Origin: Clostridium chromiireducens
GTDB taxonomy: Bacteria > Bacillota > Clostridia > Clostridiales > Clostridiaceae
Reading direction: 5' to 3'
Length of the DNA stretch: 64,000 nt
NCBI RefSeq assembly: GCF_002029255.1
Contig: NZ_MZGT01000005.1
Coordinates: forward strand, 1-64,000
Of the stretch, positions 17,053-25,831 are shown piece by piece (position 1 is the first letter of the stretch; each line of letters starts with the position of its first letter). Below the pieces are notes generated by a model. It had not been told where the DNA came from, searched no databases, and worked only from the letters and a program-made list of their open reading frames with translations. Both the position numbers and the translations under genes were made by a program.

Positions 17053-18534
17053 TTAGTGTTCGTACCAGCCGATTGGTCCTGGTGTTAGATTGATGTTTAT
17101 TTGTTTTATTTCTTGGTATTCTTCTAGACCATGGATACCTAATTCTCTGCCATATCCACTCATTTTATATCCTCCCCAAGGAGCTTCGTTGAAAGTTGGG
17201 TTATAGCAATTAATCCATGTGATTCCTGCACGGATTTCTTTTATTACTTTTAGTGCTCTTGTGCCGTCTGAAGTAAATACAGCTCCTGCTAAACCATAGA
17301 TTGTATCATTAGCTAAAGCTATAGCTTCCTCTTCTGTTTTAAATGTTTGAATTGTTACAACTGGTCCAAAGATTTCTTCTTTTACAATTGTCATATCTGA
17401 AGTACAGTTATCAAATATAGTTGGTCTCACGTAATATCCTTCTACACATTCTCCTTCTGTGTATCTTTCTCCGCCACAAACTAGAGTTGCACCTTCATTC
17501 TTACCTATCTCAATATATTTTAATACTGTTTCCATATGTTCTTTTGAAACTAATGGTCCCATATCTGGATTATTTACTGGATTACCTATAGTCATTGCAT
17601 TTGCTTTTTCTGCAAGACGCGCTACAAATTTATCTTTAATAGATTCCTCAATAATAATACGTGACCCTGCTGAGCAAACTTCTCCCTGATTAAAGAATAT
17701 ACCAACCATAGCCCATTCAACTGCTCCTTCAAAGTCCGCATCTGCAAAAATAATATTTGGTGATTTCCCCCCAAGTTCTAGGCCAACTTTTTTAAGGTTT
17801 CCTACAGCAGCTCTTGCAATACCTTGTCCCACTTCTGTGCTTCCTGTAAAAGTAACCATATCTACATCATTGCTTTCCGCTATTTCTTGACCTACAGTTC
17901 CACCTGAACCTAATACCAAATTAACACTTCCTTTTGGAAGTCCTATTTCATCAAAAATTTCAAATAGTGCAATTGTTGATAAAGGAGTATTTGAACTAGG
18001 TTTAAATACGACACTGTTTCCTGCTGCAATAGCTGGTGCTAACTTCCAAACTGCCATTAAAAATGGGTAGTTCCATGGAGTGATTTGTCCACATACTCCT
18101 ACTGGCTCATGAACTGTGTATGAGTGCATTTGCCCAAATCCATCATTTACATCATAAACTCCTCCATATGGTTTTGTGATCAACCCTGCATAATATCTAA
18201 AACAATGAATTCCGTCGTCTATGTCACCTTCTGCCTCTCGAAGAGGTTTTCCATTATCTATGGTATCAAGCATAGATAATTTATCTCTTTTTTCTGCTAT
18301 CTTGTCTGCAATTTGTAAAAGAATATCAGCACGAGCTTGTGCATTCATTCTCCTCCATTCACCTTTTCCATAAAAAGATTCTTTTGCAGCTGCAATTGCC
18401 AGCTTAGTATCCTCAATTCCGCCTTCTGTTGTTTTTGCAATCACTTGCCCATTTGCCGGATTTATTACATCTCTTGTTCTTTTTGAAATAGATTCTATCC
18501 ATTCACCATTAATATACATCTTTTTAATTTCCAT
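17053..18534 (-). CDS. Aldehyde dehydrogenase, probably aminobutyraldehyde type
   Basis: A 493-residue NAD(P)-dependent aldehyde dehydrogenase. Catalytic landmarks: Asn155 (PWNYPF), Lys178, Glu253 (LELGGKSPN) and nucleophile Cys287 (NQGEVCSAG). It resembles betaine aldehyde and gamma-aminobutyraldehyde dehydrogenases (PatD/GbsA group). In this setting it would oxidise 4-aminobutyraldehyde from PatA to GABA and make NADH; the substrate is inferred from neighbours. A GTG at 18552 is in frame, but the ribosome site GAGAGGAAG lies on top of it, so the ATG at 18534 is chosen. Confidence 0.87.
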   Translation of the reverse strand: MEIKKMYINGEWIESISKRTRDVINPANGQVIAKTTEGGIEDTKLAIAAAKESFYGKGEWRRMNAQARADILLQIADKIAEKRDKLSMLDTIDNGKPLREAEGDIDDGIHCFRYYAGLITKPYGGVYDVNDGFGQMHSYTVHEPVGVCGQITPWNYPFLMAVWKLAPAIAAGNSVVFKPSSNTPLSTIALFEIFDEIGLPKGSVNLVLGSGGTVGQEIAESNDVDMVTFTGSTEVGQGIARAAVGNLKKVGLELGGKSPNIIFADADFEGAVEWAMVGIFFNQGEVCSAGSRIIIEESIKDKFVARLAEKANAMTIGNPVNNPDMGPLVSKEHMETVLKYIEIGKNEGATLVCGGERYTEGECVEGYYVRPTIFDNCTSDMTIVKEEIFGPVVTIQTFKTEEEAIALANDTIYGLAGAVFTSDGTRALKVIKEIRAGITWINCYNPTFNEAPWGGYKMSGYGRELGIHGLEEYQEIKQININLTPGPIGWYEH

Positions 18535-18683
18535 AACATCTCTTCCTCTCACTCAATTATTATAAAATTACTCAACTCATTTTTACTGTAAATTATATTT
18601 TTCTATTGATTCTATAAACTAATTTCTATTAACAATCACTTTCAAAGTCTTATAAAATATTTATAAAGCCTGATTTCTTGCGC

Positions 18684-18739
18684 ATATTCTGAAGAATATA
18701 TATGGTACAGAATATCTATTCTTTAAAATAGATATTCTG
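18684..18739. promoter_or_regulatory. AGAATAT dyads upstream of aldehyde dehydrogenase
   Basis: Two adjacent dyads share the word AGAATAT: ATATTCT-GA-AGAATAT (18684-18699) and CAGAATATCTATT / AATAGATATTCTG (18708-18720 and 18727-18739, 6-base loop). They lie 150-205 bases before the start. They could be regulator sites or a hairpin that separates the pot operon from the dehydrogenase. Confidence 0.45.
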
Positions 18740-18788
18740 ATATTTTTAGGAATGATTATGGTAAACCGTATTAACCTCAACATTTTTA

Positions 18789-20162
18789 TTACTCCCAATT
18801 CCACAGATTACACTTATCTTTAATAGTCTTTCCAGCACTTACATCCAATACTTCTTTTCCTTTTACCGTCATGACTCCATTTACAAATACATATTCAATA
18901 CCTTCCGGCCTTGTATCTGTGGCTCCAAAGCATGGATAATCTGCCTTATCTTCTATTATTTTCGCATCAAATATTAAAAGGTCTGCATCAGCTCCAATTC
19001 CAATAAACCCTTTATTTATTAACCCTAATCGTTTTGCCGGTATATATGTGCAACGGCTGATAGCATCTATTAAATTAATTCTATTCTGCTCCCGCACCAT
19101 AGTTTTAAAGAACTTAGGGTATGTACCTGCATCTTGAGGATGGCCTGGCACTCCATTATCGTATAATGTCCCTGCATCTGTACAAACCATTACATAAGGT
19201 TTTTCCAGGATTTCAAATACTTCATATTCTTCACCTACCATTCCTATTCCAGTGTGATCAGGATAATCTCGTCTAAGCTCTTCATACATGTCTTTGGTTA
19301 ATCTCTGACCTCTATATTTACCAGTACCAGCTATTATACTGCTGTAATCACAGCCCCATTTCTCTACACACCCTTCATCAAAAACAGCACTTCCTATAGA
19401 AGTTGCGAATCCACTATATAATCCACTATCTACTGATATATCTAAGCCTTCAGATAAAGCTTCATCAATCATATGAAGTGCTTCTGTTGCCATTCCCATC
19501 CCAAACTGATAAGTAAAATGAGAGATATTTACAGCTGCTCCTGTTTTTCTACTTATATCAATAGCTTCTTTTAGAGCTGAAAGACCTCCATAACAATCTG
19601 ATCTTGTATGAATAGATACTAGCTTTCCATATTTAGCTGCAACTTTAGCTAACTCTAAAACTTCTTTTGATGAACTTCCTGGTACATACTCGAGTCCAAA
19701 AGACAGCCCACTTACTCCCAAATCAAACGCTTCTTCAAGGATAAACTTCATCTTTTTAATTTCTTCATCACTAGATGATTTATAACGATCAGTAACCCCA
19801 GCTTGTTCTCTTAGAGTAGTATGTCCAATCTGTTCTATCTGATTGATTAAAAAGCTATCATATTTCTTATAGAATTCATTAATATTTTCTGGAGACATTC
19901 CACAATTACCATTGTATACTGTAGTAACTCCCATTGCCGCTAATACCTTAGCGCAATCTAAATTCCCCTCTACATGAGCATGAATATCTATGATGCCTGG
20001 ACATACTATTTTTCCTCTTACATCTAATTCAACATTACCTTTTATCTCTTCTCTTGTTATACTGCTTATTTTTCCATTTAAGATTCCAATATTAGCAACA
20101 GTACTCTTTTTTCTCTTTGGATCTATTATGGTTCCATTCTTAACAACAACATCGTATTCCAT
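18789..20162 (-). CDS. N-acyl-D-amino-acid deacylase family amidohydrolase
   Basis: A 457-residue zinc amidohydrolase. It keeps the D-aminoacylase active-site set: His61 and His63 (IDIHAHVE), Cys87 (GNCG), His185 (SIHTRS), His215 (ISHF) and Asp329 (CTDAG). This group removes acyl groups from N-acyl-D-amino acids, and some members act on other N-acyl compounds. It follows potC by 32 bases and so belongs to the polyamine-uptake operon, where an N-acyl polyamine or N-acyl-GABA substrate is possible but unproven. Start: a TTG at 20168 is in frame, but AGAAGGTGG suits the ATG at 20162. Confidence 0.82.
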   Translation of the reverse strand: MEYDVVVKNGTIIDPKRKKSTVANIGILNGKISSITREEIKGNVELDVRGKIVCPGIIDIHAHVEGNLDCAKVLAAMGVTTVYNGNCGMSPENINEFYKKYDSFLINQIEQIGHTTLREQAGVTDRYKSSSDEEIKKMKFILEEAFDLGVSGLSFGLEYVPGSSSKEVLELAKVAAKYGKLVSIHTRSDCYGGLSALKEAIDISRKTGAAVNISHFTYQFGMGMATEALHMIDEALSEGLDISVDSGLYSGFATSIGSAVFDEGCVEKWGCDYSSIIAGTGKYRGQRLTKDMYEELRRDYPDHTGIGMVGEEYEVFEILEKPYVMVCTDAGTLYDNGVPGHPQDAGTYPKFFKTMVREQNRINLIDAISRCTYIPAKRLGLINKGFIGIGADADLLIFDAKIIEDKADYPCFGATDTRPEGIEYVFVNGVMTVKGKEVLDVSAGKTIKDKCNLWNWE

Positions 20163-20194
20163 AATCAACCACCTTCTCTTGCACTTCTAATGTT

Positions 20195-21001
20195 CTATGC
20201 TTTAATAGCCTTTAATTTTTTAACTTGAAATGCAGTATTTAAAGCTATAATTATAATAGTTACAACCATTATTACTGTTGATAAAGCATTTACCTCTGGT
20301 GTTACCCCGGTCTTTACCATTGAGAAAATCTTAAGTGGAAGTGTTGTACTTCCTGGACCCGCTGTGAAGAAACTAATAATAACATCATCAATGGATAATG
20401 AAAATGCCAACATGGCACCAGATAAAACTCCTGGCATTATAAGAGGAAGTGTTACTCTCCAGAAAGTTACAATCCTATTTGCTCCTAAGTCCATAGCTGC
20501 TTCCTCAAGATATTTATCAAATCCCGCAAGTCTTGCTCTGACTGTTATTACAACAAAAGGAATACTAAATGTAATATGAGATAAAGTAATACTAATTAAT
20601 CCTAAAGGAATGCTGAGAGCTGAATATATTGAAAGTAATGCAATACCAAGCACTACTTCTGGAATTACTATAGGAATATATAGCAATTTATCTATTACCT
20701 CTCTTCCTCTAAATCTATATTTACTTAATCCTATTGCACCAATAGTTCCTATAATAGTTGAAACAAGAGTACTTATAATTCCAATGATCAAGGTATTTGT
20801 AAGTGCCTCCATCAAAGTTCTGTTTTTAAAGAAAGTCCCATACCACTGAAAAGTGAAACTTTCGAAAGTAATATTTAACTTTGAGGTATTAAATGAAAAA
20901 ATAATTACATAAAAGATAGGAAGATATAAAAATAAGAAAACAAGATAGATATAAGTATTTTTTAATATTCCAGCTATATTTTTTTTCTGTGCCTTTGTCA
21001 T
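20195..21001 (-). CDS. potC: Spermidine/putrescine ABC transporter permease PotC
   Basis: A 268-residue permease with about six membrane helices. The first is near 15-38 (YLVFLFLYLPIFYVIIFSFN). The ATPase-docking loop reads EEAAMDLGANRIVTFWRVTL, and the family ending region with ISFFTAGPGSTTLP is present. Its ribosome site GGAGGTATG lies in the end of potB, from which it is separated by one base, so translation is coupled. It forms the polyamine channel with PotB. Confidence 0.9.
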   Translation of the reverse strand: MTKAQKKNIAGILKNTYIYLVFLFLYLPIFYVIIFSFNTSKLNITFESFTFQWYGTFFKNRTLMEALTNTLIIGIISTLVSTIIGTIGAIGLSKYRFRGREVIDKLLYIPIVIPEVVLGIALLSIYSALSIPLGLISITLSHITFSIPFVVITVRARLAGFDKYLEEAAMDLGANRIVTFWRVTLPLIMPGVLSGAMLAFSLSIDDVIISFFTAGPGSTTLPLKIFSMVKTGVTPEVNALSTVIMVVTIIIIALNTAFQVKKLKAIKA

Positions 21002-21002
21002 T

Positions 21003-21866
21003 TTACATACCTCCTAAATCATCCATATTACCACCTGACTTTTGGTATAACCACACAAGTATTAAGGTAATTACAATTAAGAAAATTGAAATCGCTGATC
21101 CTAATGGCCAATTTCTAGCGGTTATAAATTGAGTTCTAATAATATTACCAATTACTTGAGTTTTACTTCCTCCAAGTAAATCAGTAACAAAGAAATATCC
21201 TAATGCTGGGATAAATACTAGAATACTACCTGCAAATATTCCTGGCATTGTAAGAGGTAAGGTAACTTTTATAAACGAAGTAACAGGTTTTGCTCCTAAA
21301 TCGCTACAAGCTTCCAAAAGAGATTTGTCCAATTTCTCGATCGAGCTATATAATGGTAGAATCATAAATGGTAATAACATATATACTAGACCTATCATAA
21401 CGCCCGTTGTATTGTATACTAATTGAAGTGGTTCATTAATTAATCCTAATTTTAACAATAGTGAATTGACAACACCGTCCTTACGAAGTAAGTTAATCCA
21501 TCCAAAAAGTCTAATTAATGAACTTACTAAGAAAGGAACTATTACCATAGCCATAAAAACAGTCTTCTTTATAGTTGTTTTTTGAGCTATAAAATACGTA
21601 AATGGATACGCAACTATTATACAAATTATAGTCGCAAAAGCTGAAATCAAAAGTGATCCTGCAAAAACTTTCAAATATAACGGATCAAATACCTGCATAA
21701 AATTATTTAGTGTGAATCCAATAACAACACCACCATAAGCCCCTTTATTCATGAAACTCATAGCAAATACATAAACAAAAGGAATAGCTACTAGCAAAAT
21801 CATCCATGCTGAAACTGGACCTACTGTGGTTATAAGAGGCAGGTTTATTTTCTTTTTACTGTTCAT
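21003..21866 (-). CDS. potB: Spermidine/putrescine ABC transporter permease PotB
   Basis: A 287-residue permease with six predicted helices and the docking loop EACSDLGAKPVTSFIKVTLP. The stretch YFFVTDLLGGSKTQVIGN matches PotB-type permeases. It lies 12 bases behind potA and 1 base before potC in the potDABC order. Confidence 0.9.
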   Translation of the reverse strand: MNSKKKINLPLITTVGPVSAWMILLVAIPFVYVFAMSFMNKGAYGGVVIGFTLNNFMQVFDPLYLKVFAGSLLISAFATIICIIVAYPFTYFIAQKTTIKKTVFMAMVIVPFLVSSLIRLFGWINLLRKDGVVNSLLLKLGLINEPLQLVYNTTGVMIGLVYMLLPFMILPLYSSIEKLDKSLLEACSDLGAKPVTSFIKVTLPLTMPGIFAGSILVFIPALGYFFVTDLLGGSKTQVIGNIIRTQFITARNWPLGSAISIFLIVITLILVWLYQKSGGNMDDLGGM

Positions 21867-21878
21867 TTAAGCACCTCC

Positions 21879-23006
21879 TTATTTTGCTTGCTTCTCTACT
21901 GTAAATACAGGGTTGTCTATAACATTAAATACTTCTTGACTTTGTGATTTAATAACTACTGCATCTTCCTTTTCCCAATATACACATACTTCTGAGCCTA
22001 TTGGTAGCAATTCCACTTTTGGAGTGGTATTCATCTTTATCTCCATTCCTGTTGGAAGCACAATTATAGTTTTGTTCACATTTCCAATATAAACATGTTC
22101 TTTTACCTTCCCTACAAGGGTGAATCCCTCTATCGGCTCTTTAGATAACCTTATATTTTCCGGTCTTACTAAAACATAAATTATTTCATTATCCATAACT
22201 TGAGAGTCTAGTACTATAGCATCTCCATTTTCTAATTTTACTTTTAATACATCATTTCCCAATTTATTTGCAACTCCATAAAAAATATTTGATTCTCCAA
22301 TAAAGTCTGCAACAAATTTAGATTTTGGTTTTTCATATATTTCCTTTGGTGTTCCTATTTGCTCTAAGTCCCCTCCATACATAATTGCAATTCTATCGCT
22401 CATGGTTAGCGCTTCCTCTTGATCATGAGTAACATAAATAAATGTGATTCCCAGCTTCTTCTGGAGACGCTTCAACTCAAATTGCATTTGCTTTCTTAAT
22501 TTTAAATCTAGAGCTCCTAAAGGTTCATCTAGTAATAACACCTTTGGTCTGTTTATAAGCGCTCTTCCTATTGCAACTCTTTGTTTTTGTCCACCTGATA
22601 ACTGATCTGGTTTTCTATTTTCAAATCCTACTAGCTGCACTAATTCAAGAATTTCTGTAACACGTTGTTTAATTTCTGATTTGTTAACTTTCTTAACTGA
22701 TAGTCCAAAAGCTAAATTATCATAAATAGTCATATGAGGAAATAGTGCATAGTTTTGAAAAACTGTATTTACTTCTCTCTCGTATGGTTCAGTGTTTTGA
22801 ACCTCTTCACCTTCAATATAAATGCTTCCACTAGTAGGTGTTTCAAAACCTGCTATCATCCTCAAGGTTGTGGTCTTACCACAACCTGAGGGCCCAAGCA
22901 TAGTTAAAAATTCACCTTTTTTTATATCAATAAACAGATCTCTAACTACATGATTTTCTCCGTATTTTTTATTTATATTGTCTATTTTTACGATAACCTC
23001 AGACAT
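21879..23006 (-). CDS. potA: Spermidine/putrescine ABC transporter ATPase PotA
   Basis: A 375-residue ATPase with Walker A GPSGCGKTT, signature LSGGQKQR, Walker B VLLLDEPLGALD and switch His in VTHDQEEAL. A C-terminal TOBE-type regulatory domain covers about residues 280-365. It drives PotBC. ATG follows GGAGGGG; the gene is 32 bases behind potD. Confidence 0.92.
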   Translation of the reverse strand: MSEVIVKIDNINKKYGENHVVRDLFIDIKKGEFLTMLGPSGCGKTTTLRMIAGFETPTSGSIYIEGEEVQNTEPYEREVNTVFQNYALFPHMTIYDNLAFGLSVKKVNKSEIKQRVTEILELVQLVGFENRKPDQLSGGQKQRVAIGRALINRPKVLLLDEPLGALDLKLRKQMQFELKRLQKKLGITFIYVTHDQEEALTMSDRIAIMYGGDLEQIGTPKEIYEKPKSKFVADFIGESNIFYGVANKLGNDVLKVKLENGDAIVLDSQVMDNEIIYVLVRPENIRLSKEPIEGFTLVGKVKEHVYIGNVNKTIIVLPTGMEIKMNTTPKVELLPIGSEVCVYWEKEDAVVIKSQSQEVFNVIDNPVFTVEKQAK

Positions 23007-23038
23007 TTTATCCCCTCCAAAGTCTTATTTTCTTCTTT

Positions 23039-24136
23039 CTATCCTTTAAACTTGGTCCATAAGTCAGTTATTTTTGATACATTTTCTCCAATATCTTGTA
23101 GACCTTGGCTCTTTTTCATTTCTGCTTCTGAGATATTTACAATATTGTTATTTTTAAATTCTTCTCCTAAAACTTCTTTAGCAGCTTTGTTTGGATTTAC
23201 ATATGGGAACGTCTTTGATATAGTAGCACTTACTTCTGGATCTAATATATAATTCATTAATAAATCTGCATTTTCAGCATTCTTTGCTTCATTTACTTTC
23301 ATCATCATATCAAATGTGAAATAGATGCCCTCTTCTGGATAAACCACTTTAATTGCTGGATTTTCCTTAGCTGCTAAAGCACATTCACCGCCGTAAACAA
23401 GACCTAATGAACACTCACCATTTAATAATAATGTCTTTGGACTATCACCGTTAAATGCATGGATATTTGGTTTTAGTTGTGTTAAAAAGTCTCCTGCTTT
23501 CTTTAACCCTTCATCACTTGTATCATTTATCTTATATCCATTTGTCATTAATCCAATACCAACAATTGGCCTAGCATCTTCAACTACAACCATTGTATCT
23601 TTATATTTAGGGTTTAATAAATCCTTATATGATTTTATATCATCCTTAATTTTATCTGTATTGACTGCAATCAATATGCTTGTACCCAAATAAGGAATAC
23701 TATATTCACTCTTTGGATCATTTGATTCATGTAAATATTGTTCATCAATATTTTTATAATTTTCTATTTTACTTGTATCTAATTTTTGAATTAAATCTTG
23801 AGATTTTAATATTTGGATATCTTGAGCTGGACCAATAATCATATCGTATGTCCCTTTACTCCCCGACTTAACCTTTGCTAGCATTTCATCTGGGTCAGTA
23901 AATGTAGTCATATTAACGGTAACTCCGTACTTTTCTTCAAATCCCTTTAGCACTTCATCTGGAAGATATTCCGACCAGCAAATAACATTTAATTCTTTGC
24001 TTCCACTACTAGAATTTCCACCAGCACTTCCGCCAGAAGTTGATTGAGTATTGGAACCACAGCCTGCTAAACTCATTATAGTCACAGTTCCCATCATTAT
24101 GCTTACTATAAATTTTTTTAATATTCCCTTAATCAT
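23039..24136 (-). CDS. potD: Spermidine/putrescine-binding lipoprotein PotD
   Basis: A 365-residue binding protein with the lipobox SLAGCG near residue 25 and a Ser/Gly-rich linker. The mature part starts LNVICWSEYLPDEVLKGFE, the PotD/PotF opening with the Trp that contacts the polyamine. Here it is the first gene of the operon (potDABC), unlike the potABCD order of many bacteria. Whether putrescine or spermidine is preferred cannot be told without modelling, but the linked patA favours putrescine. Confidence 0.9.
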   Translation of the reverse strand: MIKGILKKFIVSIMMGTVTIMSLAGCGSNTQSTSGGSAGGNSSSGSKELNVICWSEYLPDEVLKGFEEKYGVTVNMTTFTDPDEMLAKVKSGSKGTYDMIIGPAQDIQILKSQDLIQKLDTSKIENYKNIDEQYLHESNDPKSEYSIPYLGTSILIAVNTDKIKDDIKSYKDLLNPKYKDTMVVVEDARPIVGIGLMTNGYKINDTSDEGLKKAGDFLTQLKPNIHAFNGDSPKTLLLNGECSLGLVYGGECALAAKENPAIKVVYPEEGIYFTFDMMMKVNEAKNAENADLLMNYILDPEVSATISKTFPYVNPNKAAKEVLGEEFKNNNIVNISEAEMKKSQGLQDIGENVSKITDLWTKFKG

Positions 24137-24218
24137 TTAACTCACTCCTCTTAATAAATCTCATTTTTTAGTTTTAAAATATCTTGATTAAACTCAAATT
24201 ATAATTTCATATAAAAAA

Positions 24219-24248
24219 GTGCATAAAGATATTCATATCTTTATGCAC
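24219..24248 (-). terminator. Terminator between P-II gene and potD
   Basis: Perfect arms GTGCATAAAGATAT (24219-24232) and ATATCTTTATGCAC (24235-24248), followed on the minus strand by TTTTTTATATG. It should end the P-II transcript and separate it from potD. Confidence 0.85.
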
Positions 24249-24270
24249 CTTTGCATTTAAATATTTATAA

Positions 24271-24618
24271 TTATAAAGCCTTACTTCCTCTTTCACCTGT
24301 TCTAATACGAACAACTTGTTCTATATTACGAACAAATATTTTACCATCTCCAACATTACCAGTACCTACTTTATCTATTACGGCTAAAAAGATATCTTCC
24401 AAAATATTATCTTCTACTACTGCCTCAACTTTGATTTTGGGTAGTAAATTAATATTTGTTTTTAATCCTTTGATTTCATTTACTCCCTCTAAAGATCCTC
24501 TCTGGGTTCCGCATCCCATTGCAGTTGAGATTGTCATTCCACCACAGTGATATTCATCTAAAATACTTTTAACAATTTCTAATTTTTCTGGTCTTATAAT
24601 TAATACTATTTCCTTCAT
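24271..24618 (-). CDS. P-II family nitrogen regulator, atypical T-loop
   Basis: A 115-residue trimeric signal protein of the GlnB/GlnK family. The B-loop/C-terminal signatures are clear (TGNVGDGKIFV and VVRIRTGE), as is the start MKEIVLIIRPEKLE. The T-loop (about residues 37-56, TQRGSLEGVNEIKGLKTNI) lacks the Tyr51 that is uridylylated in enteric proteins, and it differs from AmtB-linked GlnK. P-II proteins bind ATP/ADP and 2-oxoglutarate, the co-substrate of PatA. No amtB, glnA or nif gene is adjacent; the neighbours are polyamine genes. ATG follows GGAGAGAGG. Confidence 0.85.
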   Translation of the reverse strand: MKEIVLIIRPEKLEIVKSILDEYHCGGMTISTAMGCGTQRGSLEGVNEIKGLKTNINLLPKIKVEAVVEDNILEDIFLAVIDKVGTGNVGDGKIFVRNIEQVVRIRTGERGSKAL

Positions 24619-24764
24619 AACCTCTCTCCTCTCTAATTATAAAATTATATAAAAAGTTCCTTCTAATTAACTAGTCCACTACTTCTTGTGAATAATATAC
24701 TATCAAAATCTTTTTATAACAATTCACCAAAAACACCATTTTAATTCTACTTTTTAATATATAA

Positions 24765-24787
24765 GTACTTATAAAGGAGTATGTTTA
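24765..24787. promoter_or_regulatory. Second copy of the 23-nt island motif
   Basis: The complement matches 15556-15578 at 21 of 23 bases. It includes the perfect half of TATAAGTACTTATA (24760-24773). It sits between the LuxR-type stop and the P-II gene, 147 bases upstream of the P-II start. Confidence 0.5.
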
Positions 24788-25546
24788 TTATTTTTCCCTA
24801 ACCATTTTGAATAATTGAACCCTATTTTTAATATTTAATTTTCTATAAATATTCAGTACATGCTTTTTTAAGGTATTATTTGTAATGCATAACTTATCAC
24901 TAATTTCATTGTTCTCTAAACCGTTCATAAGTTCGGATAAAACAGATTCTTCTCTCTTTGTTAATCCATAAATGTCTACACATTGTGAAATAGATAACTT
25001 TTCACTCTCCATAGAATTATTATTTAAATCCTGATATAGTCTAAATGCTAAATGTTCCTTTATCATATCTAATACAAAAGAATCTTCATATCCAAAATCT
25101 GCTTTTCCTTTTAGCCTAAAAAAACACACTACGCCAACAAATTGATTTTTATGCGCTAGTATCATATTTAATGTATTATGCCAGTTATTAGGTTCAAAAT
25201 ATTTTTTATAATATTCAGTTTCTACTCGTTTTTGCTCAGAAATAATGTCACTTTCTCTATAAACTTTGCTTTTACCACCAAACATTAGTCCCCTGCTATA
25301 ATCTATGCTGTCATACTTGTCCATATAGTTTTCATCTGCTCTAGGTTTATAATTATAGAAAACCGGGTCAGTCAATGTGTGGCTATTCAATTCTGACGCA
25401 ATGTAAAAATCAGCGCTATCAAAAGCTAATATTAACGCCATCTGAGTAAGGAAATTTTTTCTCATAGTCACAGAATCCTCAATAGAATTAATTTGATAAA
25501 CAATATTGTTTATCACCATCCAATCATTTGTTTCTAAACTACGCAT
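24788..25546 (-). CDS. Second LuxR-type regulator of the island
   Basis: A 252-residue paralogue of the regulator at 15752-16504. It has a GAF-like N-terminal half (WMVINNIVYQINSIEDSVTM at the start) and a LuxR helix-turn-helix near 185-250 (YGLTKREESVLSEL, EISDKLCITNNTLKKHVLNIYRKL). It closes the polyamine island on its right side and is read toward the P-II gene, 169 bases away. ATG follows GAAAGGAAG. The ligand is unknown. Confidence 0.8.
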   Translation of the reverse strand: MRSLETNDWMVINNIVYQINSIEDSVTMRKNFLTQMALILAFDSADFYIASELNSHTLTDPVFYNYKPRADENYMDKYDSIDYSRGLMFGGKSKVYRESDIISEQKRVETEYYKKYFEPNNWHNTLNMILAHKNQFVGVVCFFRLKGKADFGYEDSFVLDMIKEHLAFRLYQDLNNNSMESEKLSISQCVDIYGLTKREESVLSELMNGLENNEISDKLCITNNTLKKHVLNIYRKLNIKNRVQLFKMVREK

Positions 25547-25598
25547 ATGTTAAAACTTCCTTTCTTATTATTAATTAAATTCATATAAAATAATAAAA

Positions 25599-25636
25599 GC
25601 ATATGTAAAAACTCGTAAACCAAGTATTACATATGC
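25599..25636 (-). terminator. Terminator after Cys-rich small gene
   Basis: Arms GCATATGTAA (25599-25608) and TTACATATGC (25627-25636). On the minus strand TTTTATTATTTTAT follows. Another short hairpin, TCTACTCC/GGAGTAGA (25740-25759), lies further upstream on that strand without a T-run. Confidence 0.6.
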
Positions 25637-25831
25637 CACTCTGCATATTTATATTATTTTCCATTTATTTTATTAGTTATATTCTACTCTCTTAGCATAC
25701 CTCTTTCAACATTATCATTTGACCATTTTTTTATAACAGTCTACTCCTTTAGGAGTAGATTGAGAGTATGCTGTAATATTTAATAAATCTTAATAATCTC
25801 ATTTTATGCGATTAATATTTGATAGATTAAT

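Noticed and set aside
24788-25546. Response-regulator (NarL-type) reading of the LuxR paralogues
   Set aside because: There is no receiver domain with the Asp-Asp pocket; the N-terminal half is GAF-like instead.
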